Below, one piece after another: positions 1 through 10,743 of a stretch of DNA of 64,000 nt. The notes beneath the pieces are model-generated. The model saw only the letters and a program-made list of their open reading frames with translations. It was not told the DNA's origin and did no database searches. The translations under genes and the position numbers were made by a program. Origin of the DNA: Sapria himalayana (lineage: Eukaryota > Streptophyta > Magnoliopsida > Malpighiales > Rafflesiaceae). Numbering within the stretch: the stretch's first letter is position 1; every line of letters starts with the position of its first letter. The DNA lies in assembly GCA_029783825.1 (NCBI GenBank), contig JAREIK010009709.1, positions 22,501 through 86,500 of the forward strand, read 5' to 3'.

Positions 1-3000
1 GTCTATCTTTTTTTCTCTCTCTATCTATTTGTCTATCTATCTATCTATATTTTTATTTATTTGTCTATCAATCTATCTGTCTATCTATCTATCTATTTTT
101 CTGCCTATTTGTTTATTTACCTATATACCTATCTTCCTATATGCTTAACTATCTTTCTGTCAATCTGTCAATTTGTCAATCGATCAATCTGTTTATCTAA
201 CTATCTGTCTATTAGTGTATCTATCTATTTGTTTATCTATCTATCTGCCTATCTTCCTATCTATCTATATATGTATTTTCCTATATGTCTATTTGTCTAT
301 CTGACTATCTATCTGTCTATCTATTTATCTCTCTATCTATCTGTCCATATGTCTATTTGTCTTTCTGTCTATCTATCTATCTATTTGTCTATCTATATAT
401 CTATCTATCTGTATATATTTTTATCTATCGATCTATATATGTAACTATATGTCTATCTGTCTATATGTCTATATGTCTATCTATCAATCTATCTGTCATA
501 TGTCCATCTATGTGTCTATCTATCTATCTTCTATCTATATATCTATCTATATCTATCTATCTATGTATGTGCCTATGTGCCTATCTACCTATTTTTCTAT
601 CTGCCTATATGCGTATCTGTCTATCTACTTATCTATCTGTCTATCTATCTTTCTATCTGTCTGTCTACCTATCTATCTACCTATCTATCTATCTATCTAT
701 ATATCTATTGTCTATCTATCTATCTGTCTATTTGTCATTATGTCTATAAATTTATCATTATGTCTATCTATCTATCTATAAATTTATCATTATGTCTATC
801 TATCTATCTATCTGTGCATATGTTTATATGTTTATCTGTATAATTATATCTATCTATCTATCTCATGTCTATCTATGTATCTATCTTTCTATCTAAATTG
901 TTTTCTATCTTTCTATATGTCTAACTATCAATCTATATATCTATCTATGTATCTATCTATCTGTAGATAGATATTCCGTTATTGTTTATCTAAATATGTA
1001 AGGAAAATATGTAAGTGTCTATACATAAAATTAAATATCTTTCTATATGTATATTTATATGTATATACATATAAATATCTTATTTATATTAATACTCATA
1101 GATAGATACTAATAAAAATATGCTAATATATATGATGAGTATTAATAGAAACAAATTTTTCCATAATATAAGTGATAATATTATATATGTCTATTTATAT
1201 GTTAATAAACTATCTATGGATACATATAAATATTTACATATAAATATTATCTGTATTAATATATAGATATATTTTATTAATAGTAACATATTGATAGTAT
1301 ATACATATATGGATTTTATGCATCTATATATCACTTACATATTTTATGCATAATATAAGTGATGAGTATAAATAGACAGCCTAATATGTTAGTGTCAAAT
1401 TATTAGGAAAGTGCCTATTTATGTGTCTATTTATCTGTCTGTATATCTGTCTATCTATCTGTCTATCTCTCTGCTTATCTTTCTATGTATCTATGTATCT
1501 ATATGTCTATCATTTTATCTTTTTTTCTCTCTATCTAACTGTCTATATATTTGCCTATCTTTCTATTTATCTGTCTATCTATACGTCTATCTTTTATCTT
1601 TTTTCTCTCTATCTATCTATTTATCTATTTGTCCATCTATCTATCTATATATATGCTTATCTATTTGCCTATCTATCTATCAATTTTATTATTTATAAAT
1701 ATGTCTTTCTATATGTTTATCTATCTCTGTATATATCTATATATCTATCTTTATATCTATCCATATATCTATTTGTCTATCTATTAGTCTATCTATCCAT
1801 CTATTTATCTATCCATCTATTCTTCTATTTATCTTACTATCAATCTATCTAATGATTTGAATATCTATCTATCTATTTGTTTGTCTTTATTTCTATTTAT
1901 CTATCTATCTACCTATCTGTCTCTCTATCTATCTATTTGTCTATCTATTTGTTTATATATCTATCTATTTGTTTATCTATCTGTCGAACTATTTTTCTAT
2001 CTATCTGACTATTTATTTGTATAAGTATCTATCTTTCTCACTATCTATTTGTCTATCTATTTGTCTAATTATTTTTCAATCATTCTACCTTTCTATCTAT
2101 CTATCTATGTGTTTGTTTATATATCTGTCTATTTATCTGCCAATCTTTTTATCTATCTATCAATATGTCTATCATTTTATCTATTTTCTTTATATAAATC
2201 TGTCTATCTATTTGTCCATCTATCTATCTATATTTTTGTCTATCTATTAGTCTATCTATACGTCTATCTATGTATTAATTTATTTGTTTATCAATGTCTT
2301 TCTATCTATTTATCTATATATTTATATATCTATATATCTATCTATCTATCTGTTTGTCTGTCTGTCTGTATATCTATTTATCTATCTATTTGTTTATGTA
2401 TCCATCCATCTATCCTTCAATTTATCTATCTATCTATCTATTTATATATGTGTCTATCTATATATCTATATATCTATATATCTAACTATATATTTCACTA
2501 TATATCTATCTGTATATCTATCTATCTATCTATCTATATATTTATTTTTTTAATTATATGTCAATCAATCTGTCAATCTATCTATCTATATGTTTATATC
2601 TAGCTATCTATTTGTCTATCTATTATTTTATATATCTATCTAACTATATGTGAATAAATCATTCTATCAATCTATCTATGTATTTGACTATTTATCTATC
2701 TAACTATCTATCAATCATCTATCTATTTATTTGTCTAACTATCTTTCTTTCTGTCTATCAATCTATTTATTTATTTGGCTATTTATTTGTGAATCTATGT
2801 TTGTATCTATATGTCTATCTATATATCTATCTGTCTATCTATATATATATATCTATCTATCTATCAGTCTATCTATCAGTCTATCTATTTGTCTATCTAT
2901 ATATCTATTTTTATATCTTTCTATCTATTTATCCTTTTATCTATCATTATATATTTTATCTATCTCTCTATCTATATGTCTACCTATCTATTTATCAATC

Positions 3001-3904
3001 AATCTATCTATCTATATGATTATCTATCTATCTATCTACCTATTTATTTATCTATCTATATGTATATATATCTTTCTATCTATTTGTCTACCTATATGTT
3101 TGTCTATCTGTCTATCTATGTGTCTATCTATCTATCTATATATATGTCTATCTATTTGTCTATCTCTCTACCTATCTATCTATTTGTCTATCTATCTATT
3201 TATCTATATATTTGTCTTTAAATATGTTTTTATATCTATCTATCTATCTATATGTCTATTAATATATCTCACTATCTATATATCAATATGTCTATTTATC
3301 AGTCTATCAATCTGTCTATCAATCTGTCTATCTATTTGTCATTATATCTATCTATATATATGTGTATCTATATTTCTATCAATCTTTCTTTTTGTCTGTC
3401 TATCTATCTTTATATATATATATATATCTATCTACCTATTTGTCTTTAAATATATCTATCTATTTATCTATCTATCTACCTATCTATGTATCTATCAATC
3501 TATCAATCATTCAATTTATCTATCAATCTTTCTGTCCATCTATTTGTCTATTTATTTGTCTTTCTCAATATCTATCCATTATCTATCTGTCTATCTTTCT
3601 CTCTTTCTATCCATTTATCTATCCGTTTATCTATCCATCTATCTATTTATCTATCATTCTTTTAATTTATGTGTCTAAATATCTATCTGTCTGTCTGTAA
3701 ACTCTACTGTCTAGTTATTTATCTAACTATTTGTCTATCTATATATCTATCTCTCTATCTATCTATATATCTATATATTTATTTATCTTTAATAAAAAAT
3801 CTATCAATTTATATATCTATCTAACTATATGTCCATTGATTTGTCTCTAAATTTGTCTATATTTATGTTTATATCTAATAATCTTACTATCTGTCTATTT
3901 ATTT
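1..3904 (+). repeat. Degenerate TCTA/TCTG tetranucleotide array (left)
   Basis: Nearly continuous TCTA, TCTG, TTTA and TGTC tetramers, constantly interrupted by point changes and indels so that perfect runs stay short. The pyrimidine-rich strand is the plus strand. TCTA read in any frame lacks stops and gives a Ser-Ile-Tyr-Leu cycle, which explains the many overlapping plus-strand frames here (for example 2731-3678); they are not genes. The interval 970-1410 departs from the pattern and is listed separately. The right edge passes into a different palindromic array. Confidence 0.93.
970..1410. repeat. AT-rich island inside the left TCTA array
   Basis: About 440 bp in which the tetramer pattern is replaced by AT-rich sequence. 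It contains ATGAGTATTAATAGAAAC-like motifs, their inverse (TTAATACTCAT), and the phrases TCACTTACATATTTTAT and ATGGATTTTAT. The same phrases occur in a second island at about 17760-18200, so this looks like a recurring unit and not random decay. Inverted copies of the GAGTATTA motif suggest a foldback element, but I could not define its ends. Confidence 0.5.
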
Positions 3905-4340
3905 ATTTGTCTATCTATACGTATGTATATACTCAGTTTATACGTACTTATATACTATAGTATATACATATATATATACACACGATATATACGTACGTAT
4001 ATATTGCACTAAATACGTACGTATATACTTAGTACATACGTACGTATATACTTTAGTATATACATACGTATGTGTACGTATATACTATAGTTTATAAGTA
4101 CGTATATAACGAGTATATACCTATGTTTATACTATACTATATAAGTACATATACCGAGTATATACGTACGTATATACTATAGTATATAAGTATGTATATA
4201 GCGACTATATATGTACATATATTCTATAGAATAGACCTACATGTATACTTGGTTTATACGTACATATATACTATAGTATATATGTACGTATATAATACAG
4301 TATTATATGTACGTATATATAATTACATAGCCTCGAATGA
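3905..4340. repeat. Palindromic TACGTATATACTATAGTATATA array
   Basis: Repeated short palindromes built from TACGTACGTATATA and TATACTATAGTATATA. The same kind of array occurs in the 3' module of the other CACTA copies (16431-17095, 36080-36250, 37440-37610, 44431-44610), so it is read here as the remaining 3' part of the minus-strand CACTA copy whose other end is at 9415. The expected 3' terminus to its left is not visible; the TCTA array begins instead. Confidence 0.6.
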
Positions 4341-4397
4341 CACACACACATTAGAAGAATTAGTAAAATAAATCACGAGAAAGATAAACATCTTCTT

Positions 4398-6687
4398 ATC
4401 CCTAAATTACCATGAGAAAGAATTATATCATTTGCTTCTTGTAGTATTTCATCAAAATGATCCATTCCCTAAAATAAATCAATAATATGAATGATAAACA
4501 AGCCACAGTCTCCACATAGGAAAACAAAGTTTCCCACTTCATTTATATGAGATGAATTAGTAAAAAATACAACATTAATTATTTGCTTTCCTAGGTGTAG
4601 AATAAGAAAGGAGATTTACCATCTAAAAGAGAAAAAAGAACGACTTTTGTAGTTGAACAAAAAAAGATCTAAATAAAACAAATCTTGATATAGCACCAAT
4701 GAAAACATATGAAGAAAAAATGTTTCTTTCAATAGAAAGAAATAATAATATCACAAAATCTTATGGCTCATGTCCCTCTAAGAACAAATGAAGAAAAAAG
4801 TTTGATTTAAAACAAAACAATTTCTTTTTGCTGTTGCACCTTCAGAAACATCCATATTATTTAGCATGCTAAAATGTACAATAGAAGACCACCATCTAAT
4901 CATGTATGAGAACTAGTGGCAAAGCCAGAAGTAGCAGGCTCATGTGCCTCTGACAATTACAGTGGAAACAACTAACCTCCACATTTTCAATCGTGGCAAA
5001 AATCTGGGTTTGACTATGCTCTCCAAAATGAGAGATTCTCACGGGCCTGTGCTACAGCACATATTGTTTCCAACTTATACTGCATCAATAAACAACATCA
5101 CACAAAAAAATTACTAGTGGAGCTTGGAAATATATTTAAAGAAAATAACATGCACACACACATACATATAAATGATGGATGTGTGTGCGGATAGTTTTAT
5201 GCATGCAAACATATACACATATATACAAATGCAGCATGTTATAATTTACCTAATTTCATGCAGAAGAATGAATAGTACAAAAAAAATATAGGTCATGTTT
5301 TTGTGATGCCGAGTGTCTTCGTCCAAGGATAATAGACCTCATGTTCAAAACTCAATAGATAAAGCATCTCCAGTTTTTGAGGATAAGATCATCATAATAT
5401 TAACATCTCTCAAAGCTCAGGCTAAGCCGTAGACTTGTACACTGAGTAAGATCTTTATTAATAAATAAAATTTATGAACGCAACTAATACAAGCTTGAGA
5501 AAAATATAGCAATAATTATGATTTTGTTGATTATACAAAGATAATTTCGTGGTAAAATATATTTTACAGAGAAAACTTTTGTGGAGGGGCAGCACAAAAT
5601 TATGTACTACAAAATTATTGATAAATGTTTATGCACTAAAGAGTTGATAAACTTATTTTCAATTTTTAGAGATAAAAAATAGCACATTAAAGAAGCTTCT
5701 CTAATGCAACAAACTATGATTCTGAAAATGACGATACAATAAGAGGAAGAACTGCATCATTAGAATTACATGTCAAACATCCTCAGAGTTGCGGGTGTAT
5801 GACATGGAAAGAAAATCAATTTTATTTTGCACACCCCAAGTGCTGATAACTTGAATCACAACCAATATAGAACAACAAAAATGTAAGCATTCTCCAAATT
5901 CCAAAAATAAAATCAATGAAAAAGATTGACCTCCATATATTGAGCAGAAAGTGTAGGCAGTTCGATATGAATTATGGGACATGCAGGGTGAATAGTGAGC
6001 CTACCAAAGTTGTAGAGTTCTTTATCACACAAACCACATCATTTTCCCTCACCTCAGATACCTACTTGTTCAGTCAAGCACATGAGTCGTTCATGAGCAA
6101 AACATTATTTTGGGATTAGAGCATTCTAAATCATTATCCCATTTTAATGTCGCAGGCACACATCAGACAACCATGAAAATTTTTCATTACCTCCAGCCAC
6201 ACTGAAGTAGTTTCACTTATTGTTAACAAGTCTTGACCATTAAAAATGGTGTCCCCTAGCTGAATTGCCTGCAAAGAAATAAACAATTTTCTCAAAGATC
6301 ATCTAGTGAGGGCAAAGAAATAAACATAATGGAAAATAAGGGATTTGATGGGCTCCACTTCTAGTGATGGCATTTATATTGATGAATATATAACAATAAG
6401 TTACAAGGAATGTCCTACCAAGCACATCCATTATGTTTATGATCATATTTTTATTTAATTCAAAGATCATCAATGCTATCTTTTGTTATGATCTAGTCCA
6501 CCCAGACCATTATAGCTCATAAAGTACTAACCTTGGACAGGCCATCAAATTTGATGGGCAACAACTCGGAAAAAGTTTCTTGTTCATGATCAGGTGTTAA
6601 AATAACAAATCCATCAGCTAGGAGTGAAATGAATTTCTCATTTCTATTAATAACCTACAACTCAAGACCCACCACGTCCGGCATAAT
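4398..6687 (-). pseudogene. Captured fragment of a plastid-type pyruvate kinase gene, introns retained
   Basis: Six exon-like blocks lie in order on the minus strand: 6532-6687, 6191-6268, 5931-6061, 5779-5849, 4977-5046 and 4398-4468. Together they read like the beta-barrel domain and the following catalytic-barrel part of plastid pyruvate kinase alpha: [81 protein letters not shown] and HFDEILQEANDIILSHGNLG. Most blocks have a GT donor and AG acceptor where a host intron would be. This indicates capture of genomic DNA, not a retrocopy. Damage is clear: a TAG in the first block (after GLEL), a one-base frameshift after FTLHV near 5977, a deletion frameshift in 4977-5046, and apparent loss of the AG acceptor at 5850. 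The N-terminus, transit peptide and C-terminal domain are absent. It is enclosed in CACTA-type flanks. Enzyme assignment is from family knowledge; no function is expected. Confidence 0.85.
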
Positions 6688-6690
6688 CTA

Positions 6691-6864
6691 AAAATTGAAA
6701 AGCAAAACCCTAAACCATTTTTTATTGTAGATGTAGTTATATATAGTTTTTCATGTAATTATATATATTTAGACATATGGCTATGTATAGGTATTGATGT
6801 AGATAAATACATTTATATATAGTAATATGTTGATATACATATTGTTAAATACATTTATATATAG

Positions 6865-6912
<48 letters not shown>

Positions 6913-7100
6913 GTTTGTATATGTATATTAAATTTATGTTATTAGATTTATATATAGTTATGTATATTATTTTAATAGTTATACATATAGTAAAATACAC
7001 TTATATATATTTATGTGTTATTAATCTTGGGATCATCATATTTACATAATTTATTATGTAATTATTAAATATGTTGTTTTATACACACTGCTCACCAAAA
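6691..7100. repeat. AT-rich tract with (TA)n microsatellite
   Basis: Holds AT-rich, TATATAGTTATATA-like sequence with a run of TA dinucleotides at about 6865-6900 and a short GTAT run after it. Inverted, it resembles 19870-20160 of the next CACTA leader, so it belongs to copy A and lies between its leader and the captured gene. No coding potential seen. Confidence 0.6.
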
Positions 7101-8810
7101 ACATCAACACCCATTTTGTGATTATAATCCAAAATCACAAGCATGTCTGAGCAGCAAAAAACAAGGATATCAAGCCTGCATACCATACCAATTGTGCAAC
7201 CTCAACATCCACACAATGATAATGCATTATATCACACATGCATTAAGTATGTATATGAATCAGTGTGTATAAGTAATCCAAGTATACCATGGTTATTAAT
7301 GAAGTATTGTGTATAATATACTATAATAGTGAGGGTAGAAGAAGAAATTCAAAAAAAAATTAGCAGAATCCAAACTCACACTCCTGCATTAAGATAATCG
7401 ATGAAGAGTTAGGGTAGAAAACATACCTCAAATCAATAAGAAACTCATGGCTTGAAGGAATTATCACTTACTCTACTATTAGGTTATGATGTATCGTTGT
7501 CGAGAGAAAGAGGCGGAGGTGTTTGGTGAGAGTTAGAGTTGTCTCTTGGACAGCACGATAGTCTTTTTGAAGTTATAAAAATTCCAAAAATGTTTTATTT
7601 TTTTTTATCAAAACATTAAATAAACAATAAATATATAAAAAACATAAAGACTCATATTTTTTTTATTATCAAATTATTTTAAACAAGTTCATATGCATGT
7701 AGCAAGTCACACATGAAAAACAAACTCCTTACAATTTTTAATTATCAAATTAATTAAACAATAAATATATAAATAACTTCAAAAAATAGATGTTTGGACT
7801 TCCAACTAGAAAAAAAAATTAAAGAGCTACAAAATTTGCAAATTTCATATAGCAAGGAAAAGATAAAAATATGATTTTTCTTCAAGTCACTCTCCTAAAA
7901 GTTATAAACTCTTTATATTAAAAAATATATAAATATATATATTTTATGGTTATAAATTTTTAAGAATTCATATTAATTTTTATAAAGATAATATGAAATA
8001 ATTTTAAAAGCATAAAATTTCATATTAATTGATATAATATATACTTTTTAAAATTCAAAAAATTACTTAAAGTGAGAAGATAATTAAAAAAAGTTATATT
8101 TATTATTTTAATAAAGACTGAATATTAAAAGCTAATAGTAAAAATATTACTCAATTGTTTAATTCTTATAAATTTTAGTAGGGTCAAACATCTATGAATT
8201 TATTTTTAAATACCAATATATTTTCTTTTAAATTTAATGAAAAACTTTTAAATTTTATTATAAATCAGGATTTCAAATTTTGTAGTAATTATTTTTTTTA
8301 AAAGTTTCCTATAATAATAAAATTTTTTTATACTTATAATGATATAATATTTACTAGTTTTTTCATCAATTCAGATATTTTTATAAATATTTTCTATTTA
8401 ATCATAAAATAAATTATTTTACATTTATATTAGTAGAAAATACAATGTATGTTCATTTATTTTTTAAATTATCTGAAACAATTTTTATAATTATAGAATT
8501 AAATATTTAATATTACTTTAATACAAAATTTTAAGTTTCTTAATTAAAAATTGTAAATAAATTTTTTGCATAATTTCTTTTAAAATTTTATAACTATTAA
8601 AATAGTTAATTTAGTCCTTATTAATAAAAATTTATTTTGTATTTTTATATTTTTTTAATTATTTATTTATAATATCCTATTTTTATAATATTACAAGAGA
8701 ATATGTCTTTTAAGGATCGCTCATCTATAGACCATGACATATATTTAATAAAAAAAATTAAATAAAATATTAAAACATATAATAAATTGAAAAAAAAAAT
8801 AATTCATTAA
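7100..8810 (-). promoter_or_regulatory. CACTA non-coding leader with conserved 5' exon and splice donor (copy A)
   Basis: On the minus strand this matches the plus-strand leaders at 18205-19870 and 26640-28190. Shared landmarks are ATGGTCTATAGATGAGC near 8720, the AT-rich body, and the phrase TTTGAGGTATGTTTT near 7425-7440 followed by a TTCATCGATTA motif. The GAG|GTATGT phrase looks like a conserved splice donor after a short non-coding first exon, with a CT-rich stretch upstream at about 7490-7560. I infer that this is the element's promoter and first exon, as in other En/Spm-type elements; no transcription evidence is visible. Confidence 0.5.
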
Positions 8811-9415
8811 AGATTGGAGACGGAAATTATCCCTAGTACAAATAGCTAGGGCAAAATCCCTAGCTAAATGGATATATTTCGTGAAAAATAAAATTTAAAA
8901 AATAATTATTTGCAATAAAATATAAAATAGTATAAAAAAAATTTCAGATAATTATTTAGCTATAGATTTTATCTCGATATAATTAGCTAGGGAAAATCTA
9001 TCGCTATATCCTTTACTAAATTCCTGGTTTTCTTTGCATGGAAATCTTTGAAAATATTAGTAATTGAATTTATCACAATATAATTAGCTAGGGTGGCTAA
9101 ATCTGTTGCTAATTTTCTCGATATATTAGCTAGGGAAATTTCATCACTAAATCCATCACTAAATTTCCTGGTTTTCTTTGCACAAAAATCTACGAAAATT
9201 TTAGCGACTGAAGATTTTCAATCAGATATTTCCATCACTAATCCATCGTTATTCCATCACTAATCCATCACTAATCCGTCAATAATCCATCACTAGTATT
9301 TATTTCTAAGTAAAATCAAAAATCCCTTACTATTCCATAGCTAATACCTCGCTATTTAGCTAGTGAATGATTCCTAGCTAAATTTCTTTAGCTAAATCGA
9401 TATTTTCTTGTAGTG
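8810..9415 (-). repeat. CACTA subterminal repeats and terminus (copy A)
   Basis: The outermost bases, read on the minus strand from 9415, are CACTACAAGAAAAT. Inward there are many copies of TTAGCTAGG, TCCATCACTAA and related motifs in both orientations (for example 8844-8870, 8985-9000, 9080-9130, 9230-9300). Subterminal repeats of this kind are the transposase-binding zone in En/Spm-type elements. They closely resemble the 5' terminal zone of the complete element at 25701. Confidence 0.8.
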
Positions 9416-10010
9416 ATATAACTATATGTTTAACTCTATATACCTATTTATAACAATATTTACGATATGTATAATAACATATAACTATAAATAATTATAT
9501 CTTACTATATGTATAACTATTAAAACGTTTTACATAACTATATTTAAATTTATAATTTACAACATATATTTAATATATATTTTTATATATTAATATATAT
9601 AAATGTATTTTACTATGCCTATACCTCTACATAACTATATGTTTAAATATATAAAATTAAATGAAAAAATATATATACCTACCTGTATAAATATAAGTTT
9701 AACTATATGTGATGTATAACCACATGAAACTATATTTATAATTATAACAACATACAACATTATGTTTAAGTATATGTGTATAACTATATATAGATATTTG
9801 TATAACAAAATAAAACTTTATATAATTAAATATAACTATATTTGTAACTATGTATACATATATGTAAATCTATATATTTGTTTATAACTTTGTATACATT
9901 TATGTATAACTACATATAACTACTTGTATGATTATATATATATATATATATATAAATATAACTACATATACTATATGTATAATAAGATATAATTATAAAT
10001 GGGATAATAC
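9416..10010 (+). repeat. AACTATATGTATAACTATAT-type degenerate array
   Basis: Loosely periodic AACTATAT/GTATAACTA units. The same array occurs at 22191-22753, 23689-24625 and 30990-32420. In copies 1 and 2 it lies directly upstream of the transposase-gene leader, so it is a structural part of this CACTA family. No open frame of interest. Confidence 0.7.
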
Positions 10011-10743
10011 TAATTTGTTGCACTAACTTGAAATTAAATTGCAAAAGATATATATAATATCAACAATATGTAATGACATAGCCTTAGAGTGTCTATTGGT
10101 CAGATATAGCTTGTTGTTGAAATAAGGGTACTACTCTTACCTAATGTCAACCTTGGGCATCTGGCTTATATATGAACTTTGTATGACAAAAGATGTGTTA
10201 TATGATAGGTTTGTATAGAAGATAATTTTTTATTCTTTTATGTAATTCCTCATTCTAACACTACATTCTTTGTCTATCTCTCCCTCTTTTGCTTTCTATG
10301 TCATACTCTCTCTCTCTTTCTCTCTCTCTCTTGCTATTTTCTTTCTCACTTTCTTTCTTTCTTGCTTGCTCTCTTTTTCTCTCTCCATCTCTCTCTCCCC
10401 CATTTCTCTATCTCTCTCTCTCTCCCTCTTCCCCATCTCTCTCTCCCTCTTTCTCTTCAAACTTTAAATTTCTTTCTTTTTTGCGTTCCTTTATTGTTCA
10501 TTCACATATTTTGCTTCCTTCATCTAGTAATAGCATGATATCTATTAATCTTTATCATCCTAAAAATTACTTTATCTATTCATGTAGATTCTAAAAACGC
10601 ATTCCCTCAATAATCATGATATTTAATTTTTAAATATTCATTTGTAAGTAATTTTATTTAACTATTAGTATATTTTGAAGTAATTGTATGTTTCAATCAA
10701 AATAATGATTGAGCATTAATTTTTGCAAATAAAACAAGGCAAA
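10011..10743 (+). promoter_or_regulatory. Transposase-gene upstream region with CT-rich tract
   Basis: The interval 10080-10260 matches 32470-32700 of copy 2 (shared phrases such as AATAAGGGT, TACTCTTACCTAAT and ATTCTAACACT). A (CT)n/(CTTT)n tract follows at about 10270-10450, and then a block whose TTTATCAT and ATGATAT phrases recur in copy 2. This conserved upstream block plus polypyrimidine tract is probably the 5' untranslated region or promoter of the TNP2-like gene. The short CT-encoded frames at 10270-10594 are repeat artefacts. Confidence 0.5.

Larger units (their letters stand above)
3905..9415 (-). mobile_element. Partial CACTA element carrying a captured host gene (copy A)
   Basis: Read on the minus strand, it starts at 9415 with CACTACAAGAAAAT, followed by TTAGCTA-type subterminal repeats to about 8810. 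Then comes an AT-rich leader to about 7100 that matches 18205-19870 and 26640-28190, an AT-rich tract, a pyruvate kinase fragment, and a palindromic array. No transposase is present. The far (3') terminus is missing, so the copy is truncated or rearranged. The flank at 9416 is the AACTATAT array of the next element, which suggests insertion into, or rearrangement with, that element. Confidence 0.7.

Noticed and set aside
2731..3678. 315-codon plus-strand frame in the left array
   Set aside because: Artefact of the TCTA repeat.
5773..5982. 69-codon minus frame as an independent small protein
   Set aside because: It merely spans parts of two pyruvate kinase exon remnants and the intron between them.
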